Shown here piece after piece: positions 1-5,443 of a stretch of DNA of 8,905 nucleotides. Source of the DNA: Pseudomonadota bacterium (GTDB lineage Bacteria > Desulfobacterota > Anaeroferrophillalia > Anaeroferrophillales > Anaeroferrophillaceae); the NCBI GenBank assembly GCA_011042595.1, contig DQWO01000047.1, forward strand, positions 1 through 8,905, in the 5' to 3' direction. The notes under the pieces are model-generated. The model did no database searches. It was given only the letters and a program-made list of their open reading frames with translations, and had not been told where the DNA came from. Each line of letters starts with the position of its first letter. Position 1 is the stretch's first letter. The translations under genes were made by a program, and so were the position numbers.

Positions 1-271
1 CAGAAGCGAAGATTGCCGCAACCAAAGCAACTTTCAAGTAGGTAAAAAAAGCTTCCGGCAATCCGGTAAAAATCAGGCCCTGCTCAGGCGGCATTACCGC
101 CAGCAGGGGAACCATCAGGAGCCTGAAGAGGTCCTTGGAAAAATAATAGGTAACACAAAAAGCAAGACCGACTGACACAGCACAAACGATGAGTCGCCGA
201 CGAAGCTCCTCCAGATGTCCTGTAAGGGTCATCTCACTATCATTCAGATGCTTTTTCTGATCCCTGGTCAT
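1..271 (-). CDS. tatC: Sec-independent (Tat) protein translocase subunit TatC, N-terminal part only
   Basis: TatC is the multi-spanning inner-membrane receptor of the twin-arginine translocation system. With TatB it recognises the RR signal peptide of folded proteins, which then cross through TatA assemblies. Only about the first 90 residues are present; the gene continues past position 1. What shows it: the N-terminal signature LTGHLEELRRRLI, followed by a first hydrophobic segment (IVCAVSVGLAFCVTYYF) and a short loop leading to the second conserved stretch (FTGLPEAFFTYLKVAL), as in the family. Two in-frame ATGs are possible. The one at 271 overlaps the upstream tat gene by about 32 nt, with a weak purine-rich AAGAGAAG in front. 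The one at 232 starts eight bases after the upstream stop codon, directly at MTLTGHLEEL. I chose 271 because short charged leaders before this motif are common; the choice is uncertain. It shares the operon and promoter of the upstream TatA/B gene. Confidence 0.93.
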   Translation of the reverse strand, partial: MTRDQKKHLNDSEMTLTGHLEELRRRLIVCAVSVGLAFCVTYYFSKDLFRLLMVPLLAVMPPEQGLIFTGLPEAFFTYLKVALVAAIFAS

Positions 272-539
272 CTGGCTTCTCTTTCACATTAACTGTTTCA
301 TCATTACCGGAAGTCAGCGGCAACTTGGCTATTTGTCGCTGTTTGGCTGTTTGTTCAGCTTTCACCTCATTTGCAGGTTCCTGTTGATAGACAGTATCCT
401 TCAAATCTTCAGTTGCTTTTCTGAATTCCGCCAATCCTTTACCCAAAGTTTTTGCCAAATCCGGCAGTTTCTTGGGGCCAATAACCAGCAGGGCAACCAC
501 CAGAATCATTAATAACTCCGGAAAACCTATGCCAAACAT
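240..539 (-). CDS. tatB: Twin-arginine translocase TatA/TatB family subunit (TatB-like)
   Basis: A 99-residue Tat membrane component. The visible architecture is classic: a short periplasmic N-terminus (MFGIGFPE), one transmembrane helix at about residues 6-21, the hinge GPKKLP at 21-26, an amphipathic helix to about residue 47 (DLAKTLGKGLAEFRKATEDL), then a charged, low-complexity cytoplasmic tail ending EKASE. Glu8 and the Gly-Pro hinge are TatB hallmarks; TatA proteins usually have a polar non-acidic residue at that place and FGxxKLP at the hinge. The tail is shorter than in many TatB proteins, so a dual-function TatA/TatB role is possible, and the symbol is less certain than the family. 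The ATG at 539 follows a strong GGGAGG seven bases upstream. tatC follows with a small overlap or an 8-nt gap depending on its start. No second TatA-type gene lies between them. Confidence 0.9.
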   Translation of the reverse strand: MFGIGFPELLMILVVALLVIGPKKLPDLAKTLGKGLAEFRKATEDLKDTVYQQEPANEVKAEQTAKQRQIAKLPLTSGNDETVNVKEKPDDQGSEKASE

Positions 540-546
540 CCGTCAA

Positions 547-552
547 CCTCCC
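547..552 (-). promoter_or_regulatory. Ribosome binding site of the tatB-like gene
   Basis: On the minus strand GGGAGG sits seven bases before the ATG at 539. It is the strongest Shine-Dalgarno match noticed in the window and fixes the start of the TatB-like protein. Confidence 0.8.
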
Positions 553-613
553 AAAACACAATTTCCTGACTGGTAAAAATCAACCATTGCACACCACTTT
601 AACCAACGTCACA

Positions 614-642
614 TCTATAATGATTACTGCCACTAATGTCAA
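614..642 (-). promoter_or_regulatory. Sigma70-type promoter of the tat operon
   Basis: Reading the minus strand, a perfect TTGACA (637-642) is followed after exactly 17 bp by TATAGA (614-619), four of six matches to the -10 consensus. Transcription would begin near 607, leaving a leader of about 67 nt before the tatB-like ATG. It is the best promoter seen in the window and points towards the tat genes. Basis: direct sequence match; activity is inferred. Confidence 0.7.
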
Positions 643-774
643 ACACAATCCCATTATCTTCCGTAAAATAAGATTTTAACTACCTGCTATCATTGGGTTT
701 ATCTCACATCCAGTTTATGGACTGCCGATCACAACTGGGATCCGAAAACCACTGTTTTTTAAACTTAAACTTAA

Positions 775-807
775 ATGACATAACTGATGGCACAGTAAAA
801 GTGTCAT
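775..807. repeat. Nested inverted repeat (possible operator or leader hairpin)
   Basis: ATGACA (775-780) is mirrored by TGTCAT (802-807), and inside it ACTG (783-786) is mirrored by CAGT (793-796) around a 6-nt loop. As RNA it could form a hairpin with an internal loop; as DNA it could be a dyad operator. There is no T-run after it, so it does not look like an intrinsic terminator. It lies directly before the repeat-like element and may be part of it. Confidence 0.4.
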
Positions 808-808
808 A

Positions 809-911
809 TTGAAGGCAGGCAAAACCTGAGGTATGAGGCATACTTACAGTACGCTACGATGACGAAGTTTGCAGCATAACAAAGAATATGGAGTTTTTAC
901 TAAGCCATCAA
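809..911. repeat. Intergenic repeat-like element with an internal hairpin and a GAGTTTTTACTAAGCCATCA end
   Basis: This stretch looks like one copy of a short dispersed intergenic element rather than coding DNA. It contains a small dyad CAGG/CCTG (816-828) and an imperfect hairpin GCATACT-TAC-AGTACGC (838-854). It ends with GAGTTTTTACTAAGCCATCA (891-910). Elements of the form GAGG(C)GTACxxxGTACGC... followed by ...TTTTTACGAxxxCATCA are ones I recall from intergenic regions of Desulfobacterota genomes. That is memory, not a search. Only one copy is present in this window, so repetition cannot be shown from the sequence itself. Boundaries are approximate. Confidence 0.45.
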
Positions 912-917
912 TTCTAT

Positions 918-947
918 TTGACATGAATCACCTAATTCGGCTAATAT
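918..947 (+). promoter_or_regulatory. Candidate sigma70 promoter for the isomerase-like gene
   Basis: On the plus strand a perfect TTGACA (918-923) is followed after 18 bp by TAATAT (942-947), four of six to the -10 consensus, in an AT-rich context. Transcription would begin near 954, about 35 nt before the ATG at 989. This placement argues that the earlier in-frame starts (869 TTG, 923 ATG) are not used, because both lie upstream of or within the promoter. No Shine-Dalgarno was found near 989, which is a weakness of this reading. Confidence 0.45.
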
Positions 948-988
948 ATTGGGTAAGGAAACCTAACATTCTTAGCCTATTTTTATCC

Positions 989-1855
989 ATGCCGCAAAAT
1001 AATCACTCTCAAAGCCAAAATACCACAAAAGGGCAGCAAGCTGCCCCATCAGCCGCCGGTAAAGCTGATATTTCCATCTCCCTGTCAGCCGGAACTCTTT
1101 ACCATTTAAAACTATCAGAAATCTTCAACATTGCCCGTGAATGTGATTTTGATGGGGTTGAGTTAATTATCAACCAGGTTTTTGAGAAGCGTGATCCCCG
1201 AACAATCCTCGAAAAACTGACGAAAATCCACCCAATATCGTCCATTCATTCCCCTTTTTTCAAAATTGGCGGTTGGGGAAACCAAATCAAGACTCTGCTC
1301 AAAGTCATCGAACTAGCCGGAGAATTCAATATTCCTCTGGTCAACTTCCACCCCCCCCTGTGGTATCCCCCTGAACTCACTTTCTGGCGCTGGTTCAGAA
1401 AAGTGGAAGACTTCCAAAGTCTGGCAAAGAACAAGAGCACTATCGTTACCATTGAAAATATGCCCTATGTTGGCAATAGGATCCGTTTCAATCCAAATAT
1501 TCTACGAAAGACAGAAATGATGACCAGGTTTATCGAAAAGCATAATCTCTACATGACTTTCGATACAACTCACCTCGGTTCCCATAATCCGAATTTTCTC
1601 GGTGGTTTTAAGCAGTTCTACCAGACTGGTAGAATTCGTAATATTCACTTCAGCGATTACGGCCATGGCCGTGAGCATTTATTTCCCGGCCGTGGGCTTT
1701 TGCCACTCACCCGATTTCTCTATCTACTGAAACACTTACAATACCAGGGGCCGCTTACCGTCGAATTAAGCCCCGTCGAGTTGCCCCACGCCCATGATAA
1801 AATTATCACCAGTCTTATGGACCTGCTGGAATATTTACGTGAGGAAACCAGTTGA
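989..1855 (+). CDS. Sugar phosphate isomerase/epimerase-like TIM-barrel protein (xylose isomerase-like / AP endonuclease family 2 fold)
   Basis: A 288-residue protein with the metal-dependent barrel fold of the xylose isomerase-like superfamily (Pfam AP_endonuc_2). Candidate metal ligands appear in the usual order (numbering from 989): Glu58 in DGVELI, His87 in SIHSP, His121 in VNFHPP, Glu156 in TIENMP, Asp192 and His195 in FDTTH, His220 and Asp223 in IHFSDYG, His230 in REHLFPGRG and Glu259 in TVELSP. The family covers sugar epimerases, inosose dehydratases, hydrolases and endonuclease IV; the substrate cannot be told from sequence, so no symbol is given. Endonuclease IV itself is unlikely because its signatures are not apparent. 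The same frame is open back to a TTG at 869, but residues before 989 translate the intergenic repeat and a promoter. The conserved domain begins at about residue 27 (ISISLSAGTLYHL). It is a single-gene unit, convergent with larB at a 15-nt gap without a clear terminator. An 8-C run (1351-1358) falls next to the His121 codon, but the frame is intact. Confidence 0.88.
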   Translation: MPQNNHSQSQNTTKGQQAAPSAAGKADISISLSAGTLYHLKLSEIFNIARECDFDGVELIINQVFEKRDPRTILEKLTKIHPISSIHSPFFKIGGWGNQIKTLLKVIELAGEFNIPLVNFHPPLWYPPELTFWRWFRKVEDFQSLAKNKSTIVTIENMPYVGNRIRFNPNILRKTEMMTRFIEKHNLYMTFDTTHLGSHNPNFLGGFKQFYQTGRIRNIHFSDYGHGREHLFPGRGLLPLTRFLYLLKHLQYQGPLTVELSPVELPHAHDKIITSLMDLLEYLREETS

Positions 1856-1870
1856 GCCCAACTATTGAAG

Positions 1871-2617
1871 CTACCAATTGATCAATCCAGCCAAGTAGGC
1901 AGCGCCATAACCGTTATCAATATTTACCACCCCGATGCCACCGGCGCAGGAATTCAGCATCCCCAGTAAAGCGCTGATACCGCCAAAAGCAGCCCCATAG
2001 CCAACACTGGTAGGCACGGCAATCACCGGTTTATCCACCAGACCGGCAACCACACTTGGCAATGCTCCTTCCATTCCGGCAATGACAATAATAACTGACG
2101 CCGCATCCAACTTGCCCCGATAAGCCAGTAAACGATGCAAGCCGGCGACCCCAACATCCACCAGCAACTCGGGAGTTTGTCCCATAAATTCAAGGGTTAT
2201 TGCCGCTTCGCGGGCAACTCTCAAGTCCGAAGTTCCGGCGGTAATGATCAAAACAGTCCCCCGGCCGGATGGCTCAATTTGGTGCCTTTTGATCATCAGG
2301 CATTCCCCCTCTTTATCATATTCAAATTGAGGAAAATGCTTCAATAATGAGTCTGCTTTTATCGCTGACAGACGGGTTATAAGAATATTTCCCGGAAGTT
2401 CCAACATATGCTGAATAATAGTGCTCAGTTGTTCAACAGTTTTACCTTCAGCAAAAACAACCTCACCGATTTTATCGCGTAAACTGCGATGAGTATCCAG
2501 ATGGGCCACCCCCACATCACGATAAGGAAGATCCTTCAAAACATCCAGCACCTGGTCGGTATCCAAACCTCCCTGTTGATAACGGTCCAAGAGCTGGCGT
2601 AAATATTTTTCATCCAT
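1871..2617 (-). CDS. larB: Nickel pincer cofactor biosynthesis protein LarB
   Basis: LarB carboxylates and hydrolyses nicotinic acid adenine dinucleotide to pyridinium-3,5-biscarboxylic acid mononucleotide, the first step in making the nickel-pincer nucleotide of lactate racemase-type enzymes. The 248-residue length is normal. An N-terminal helical region (about 1-115) precedes a PurE/AIR-carboxylase-like domain: TAGTSDLRVAREAA (126-139), DVGVAGLHR (154-162), IAGMEGALPSVVAGLVDKPV (179-198), PTSVGYG (202-208) and CAGGIGVVNIDNGYGAA (224-240). Cys224 appears to correspond to the cysteine known in the Lactiplantibacillus plantarum enzyme to form an adduct with the pyridine ring. The residues after it read AGG, where I would expect APG or SPG. 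The ATG at 2617 has AAGGA seven bases upstream. It lies 27 nt after larE and is the last gene of the run; larC does not follow. Confidence 0.95.
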   Translation of the reverse strand: MDEKYLRQLLDRYQQGGLDTDQVLDVLKDLPYRDVGVAHLDTHRSLRDKIGEVVFAEGKTVEQLSTIIQHMLELPGNILITRLSAIKADSLLKHFPQFEYDKEGECLMIKRHQIEPSGRGTVLIITAGTSDLRVAREAAITLEFMGQTPELLVDVGVAGLHRLLAYRGKLDAASVIIVIAGMEGALPSVVAGLVDKPVIAVPTSVGYGAAFGGISALLGMLNSCAGGIGVVNIDNGYGAAYLAGLINW

Positions 2618-2624
2618 TTTTATT

Positions 2625-2629
2625 TCCTT
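2625..2629 (-). promoter_or_regulatory. Ribosome binding site of larB
   Basis: AAGGA on the minus strand, seven bases before the larB ATG at 2617 and within the 27-nt gap after larE. It supports this start and independent initiation on a shared transcript. Confidence 0.65.
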
Positions 2630-2644
2630 TCACTACTGTCGGAT

Positions 2645-3415
2645 TCAACGTATTGCCCCACCAGAAAGCGGGTAAACCTCGGCCAGTGTCATGCCTAAAG
2701 AATCCAGCAGTTGTTGGAATGCAGGAGTTGCAAACAATTCCTCAATTTCCCCCCCATGGCAAGCCAACGTTCCAATACTAAAGTGACCTTCTTCAAGTCG
2801 AACCCGCACCGGGGCAACAGCCTGCTGCTGAAAAAATTCCTCCACCCGGTTAATCTGTTCCAGTTTACGCCGGGTAACCGGCCCTTCAATACCGGTAGCC
2901 AGGCAGGCACGGGCTGGACGCTCCCAGGATTTTATCCCCATCACCTTAGCCTGCTTTCGAATCAGCCGTTTATTCCACCCCGCTTCCCGCAGGGGACTCT
3001 TTATCCCAAGTTCATCGAGAACCCGCATTCCAGGACGACGACCCGGGTCATCTTCAACATGACTTCCATCAATAACAACGGCCAACTCCATTTTTTCAGC
3101 CAGGTTAAGAAGTTGTGAAAATAAGAATTTCTTACAATAATAACATCGTTTTTCCCGGTTTTCTCCCCATACAGCTTGCATTTCATCCAGGGATACAGAT
3201 ATTACTTGCCCCTGGACGGCATCGATTTCAGCCCTGGCAATATCCCGTTCATTATCCGTTAACGCGGGATGTTCCACAAAAACCGCCTGGAACCGGATGC
3301 CGGCCTGTACTTTCAAAAGCTCTAGAAGTAAGGTACTGTCAATTCCACCCGAGTAGGCAAGTAATATGGAGGGATATCCGCGGAGGATAGAAAGCAAACG
3401 TTCCAGGGAATTCAT
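2645..3415 (-). CDS. larE: ATP-dependent sulfur transferase LarE (PP-loop), three-cysteine form
   Basis: LarE activates the carboxylates of pyridinium-3,5-biscarboxylic acid mononucleotide by adenylylation and converts them to thiocarboxylates, the middle step in nickel-pincer cofactor synthesis. The 256 residues show the PP-loop SGGIDS (22-27) after a short helix, RCYYCKK (90-96), the family block DGSHVEDDPGRRPGMRVLDE (116-135), SPLREAGWNKRLIR (140-153), and WERPARACLAT (164-174), where Cys171 matches the position of the sacrificial cysteine of the L. plantarum enzyme. The extra CxxC (Cys91, Cys94) with Cys171 matches the group whose three cysteines hold a [4Fe-4S] cluster (Thermotoga type), so catalytic rather than sacrificial sulfur transfer is inferred. 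The ATG at 3415 lies 7 nt after the upstream stop codon with no obvious Shine-Dalgarno, suggesting translational coupling. larB follows after 27 nt. Confidence 0.94.
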   Translation of the reverse strand: MNSLERLLSILRGYPSILLAYSGGIDSTLLLELLKVQAGIRFQAVFVEHPALTDNERDIARAEIDAVQGQVISVSLDEMQAVWGENREKRCYYCKKFLFSQLLNLAEKMELAVVIDGSHVEDDPGRRPGMRVLDELGIKSPLREAGWNKRLIRKQAKVMGIKSWERPARACLATGIEGPVTRRKLEQINRVEEFFQQQAVAPVRVRLEEGHFSIGTLACHGGEIEELFATPAFQQLLDSLGMTLAEVYPLSGGAIR

Positions 3416-3422
3416 CAGTATT

Positions 3423-4166
3423 TCAATGGACCATCAAGCCTTCAAGCCTGATGGTAGCCGGTGGCAGATGCCATTGCTTCAAAGTTGAAGCAATAGACTC
3501 TCGAAGGAATTCAACAAAAAAATCATCATATTCCCCCAATTCCTCCAGCATCCGACCATCAACAGCTTGACCCAGGGAATCGTGCATTGCCTTTTTCAGC
3601 TGCTCAATTTGCTCAACACTCAGAAGTGAAGGATTCGCTGGCGGAAAAACCAGCTGGACATCTACTCCAAGAATTTTTAAACCAGCCAAAGAATAGAGCG
3701 GATAATGAAAGTCAAAGGTAATAATATCTGCTTGAGGAGGTTCAACTTCAGCTATTTTATCGATATTTTCAGCCAAATTATGAGTAATGACCTCAGCGAT
3801 GACAATTCTTTTCACCATAGAGCTGATGTGAGGTTTTGGGAAAAATATTTCCCTGGCGGCGTATAGCTGTAGAATCAGCAGCAGAACAGCCAGAACAATG
3901 GAAACAGGAAATAATATTTTTTTCAGGAAAGGACGGGCTACTGAGGTTTCGTCATCATCAACGGTGATTGAATCACCCGGAGGAACCACTGATTCAACTG
4001 CCGGAGGAACAGCGGTCCCGGAAGGACCATCCCCCGAAGGCATCTCTTCCCCAGCCTGGAGACCGGAATCAACCACAGGCTCTTCGAAATCAAAATCCTC
4101 AAGAAAATCTTCATCATCCAAGAGTTTATCGAGGTCAAGATCGTCAAGTTCTGTTTCCTGACTCAT
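3423..4166 (-). CDS. Uncharacterised single-pass membrane protein with acidic N-terminal region
   Basis: I do not recognise a family. The 247 residues divide into a strongly acidic cytoplasmic N-terminal region (residues 1-34, rich in Asp, Glu, Leu and Phe), a Pro/Gly/Ser/Val linker (35-75), a positively charged stretch (RPFLKK, 79-83), a single transmembrane helix at about 84-104, and a 140-residue C-terminal domain probably in the periplasm. That domain begins with a helix-like segment (SSMVKRIVIAEVITHNLAE) and ends with the amphipathic segment VEFLRESIASTLKQWHLP plus a final beta-like strand (TIRLEGLMVH). The layout (anchor, then a small periplasmic domain ending in a helix and strand) faintly recalls FliL-like proteins, but I see no conserved motif and make no assignment. 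The ATG at 4166 has GAGG about 11 nt upstream. It lies 93 nt after ftsY and 7 nt before larE, so it is tightly linked to larE. Confidence 0.85.
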   Translation of the reverse strand: MSQETELDDLDLDKLLDDEDFLEDFDFEEPVVDSGLQAGEEMPSGDGPSGTAVPPAVESVVPPGDSITVDDDETSVARPFLKKILFPVSIVLAVLLLILQLYAAREIFFPKPHISSMVKRIVIAEVITHNLAENIDKIAEVEPPQADIITFDFHYPLYSLAGLKILGVDVQLVFPPANPSLLSVEQIEQLKKAMHDSLGQAVDGRMLEELGEYDDFFVEFLRESIASTLKQWHLPPATIRLEGLMVH

Positions 4167-4259
4167 AAATACAGCAACCTCAAATCATTCATTCTCAACA
4201 AAATGTTCGGCTTTCCACTGCCATATTTTCTAATGTGAATATTCTGGCCATCAAAGATA

Positions 4260-5411
4260 TCAAACCCGATCAAATAGAGCATTGACAAAATCAGCTGCTT
4301 TGAATGGTCTGAGATCATCAAGCTGTTCGCCAATACCTATATAGCGAACCGGCAATTTCAATTCATCACATACTCCAACTATAACTCCCCCCTTGGCGGT
4401 TCCATCCAGCTTGGTCATTACCAACCCATTAATCCCCAGAGCTTCATGAAACATTCTGGCCTGGTTGATGGCATTCTGGCCGGTATTAGCATCGAGTACC
4501 AGTAAAATCTCATGGGGGGCACCAGGAAGTGCTTTCTCGATCACCCGTTTCATTTTCTTCAGTTCATCCATCAGGTTAACCTTGGTGTGTAAACGGCCAG
4601 CTGTATCAATAATAGCCACATCAGCCCCTCTGCTCACCGCTGATTGTACTGTATCAAAACAAACGGCGGCCGGATCTGCCCCCATTTTTTGCCGGATTAT
4701 GGGAACCTTGGCCCGTTCAGCCCAAACCTCCAGCTGTTCAATAGCCGCAGCCCGAAAGGTATCTGCAGCTCCCAACAGCACCTCTTTTCCCTGGGCCGCA
4801 AAAATTGCCGCCAGTTTACCAATGGTGGTGGTTTTACCAACTCCATTAACCCCCACAGCCATGATGACATAGGGCTTATGATTGATTTCCCAGGGCTGTT
4901 CCGCAGTTTGGAGAATCTTTTGAATTTCCTGCTGTAAAAAAAGCCGTAATTGCTTTGGATCTTCCAACGCCTGATGACTGACTCGTTCCTCGACTTCGGC
5001 AAACAGCCGGTAACTGGTTTGCACTCCCAGATCAGAAGTCAGCAGAATCTCCTCCAACTGTTCCAGGAATTCTTCATCAATTTCTTTTTTGCCATAGAAC
5101 AGTCCATCCAGAGTACCGACAAACCGCTGACGGGTTTTGCTCAAACCTTTTTTTAGTCGGCTGAACAAACCAGCCGATTCATTAACCTGTTGGCTGTCCT
5201 CATCCAAAGCGGCAGTTTCTCTATCAGCACCATTAACTACCGGAGATTCCTGGGCAACAGTAGAAGAATCGGCCTTATCCGCTTCCGCTGCGTTTTCCTC
5301 AATGGCCAACGGTTTATCGCCAGACGCTAACGGTTTTTCCGGCAATTCTTCCGGTTTCTTCTTCCGGGAAAAAAATCTGCCGACCAAGCCTTTTTTATCC
5401 TTATCTTCCAT
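4260..5411 (-). CDS. ftsY: Signal recognition particle receptor FtsY
   Basis: FtsY is the SRP-GTPase receptor that docks ribosome-nascent chain-SRP complexes at the inner membrane and passes them to SecYEG or YidC. The 383 residues comprise a basic start (GRFFSRKKK), an acidic, Ala/Glu-rich A region (about 20-80), the N four-helix domain (about 82-170) and the G domain. GTPase motifs are complete: G1 GVNGVGKTTT (187-196), the SRP insertion motif DTFRAAA (217-223), ADPAAV (245-250), G3 DTAGR (269-273), G4 TKLDGTAKGG (333-342) and GIGEQLDDLRPF (359-370). Length and order are normal for a proteobacterial FtsY. The ATG at 5411 was chosen because the acidic region begins directly after it; an AAGGA lies about ten bases upstream. 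It follows smc after 32 nt, so the two are probably co-transcribed. Confidence 0.98.
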   Translation of the reverse strand: MEDKDKKGLVGRFFSRKKKPEELPEKPLASGDKPLAIEENAAEADKADSSTVAQESPVVNGADRETAALDEDSQQVNESAGLFSRLKKGLSKTRQRFVGTLDGLFYGKKEIDEEFLEQLEEILLTSDLGVQTSYRLFAEVEERVSHQALEDPKQLRLFLQQEIQKILQTAEQPWEINHKPYVIMAVGVNGVGKTTTIGKLAAIFAAQGKEVLLGAADTFRAAAIEQLEVWAERAKVPIIRQKMGADPAAVCFDTVQSAVSRGADVAIIDTAGRLHTKVNLMDELKKMKRVIEKALPGAPHEILLVLDANTGQNAINQARMFHEALGINGLVMTKLDGTAKGGVIVGVCDELKLPVRYIGIGEQLDDLRPFKAADFVNALFDRV

Positions 5412-5443
5412 ACGCTTCTTATCCTTCCAGTAAACGCTTCCTG

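Larger units (their letters stand above)
540..988. other. Divergent intergenic region, about 450 nt, between the tat operon and the isomerase-like gene
   Basis: From left to right it holds the tat ribosome site and promoter (547-642), an AT-rich stretch with nothing recognisable (643-758), a tandem AAACTT repeat (761-772), a nested inverted repeat (775-807), a repeat-like element (about 809-911) and a rightward promoter (918-947). The frame open to the right from TTG 869 crosses most of this, but its translation there has no family-like character. I see no RNA gene or riboswitch. Confidence 0.6.

Noticed and set aside
1851..1870. Possible bidirectional terminator between the isomerase-like gene and larB
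   Set aside because: Only a 4-bp GTTG/CAAC dyad without T-runs is present; too weak to call a terminator.
2711..3118. Plus-strand 135-codon open frame opposite larE
   Set aside because: It lies wholly antisense to a gene with clear LarE motifs, and its translation has no recognisable domain.
3898..4161. Plus-strand serine-rich open frame opposite the acidic membrane protein gene
   Set aside because: Its Ser/Arg repeats are simply the antisense of Asp/Glu codons in the gene on the minus strand; no start signal or family likeness.
4167..4259. Possible promoter between ftsY and the unknown membrane protein gene
   Set aside because: A TTGATG and a TAGAAA at 16 bp can be found, but both are weak and the AT content makes chance matches likely.
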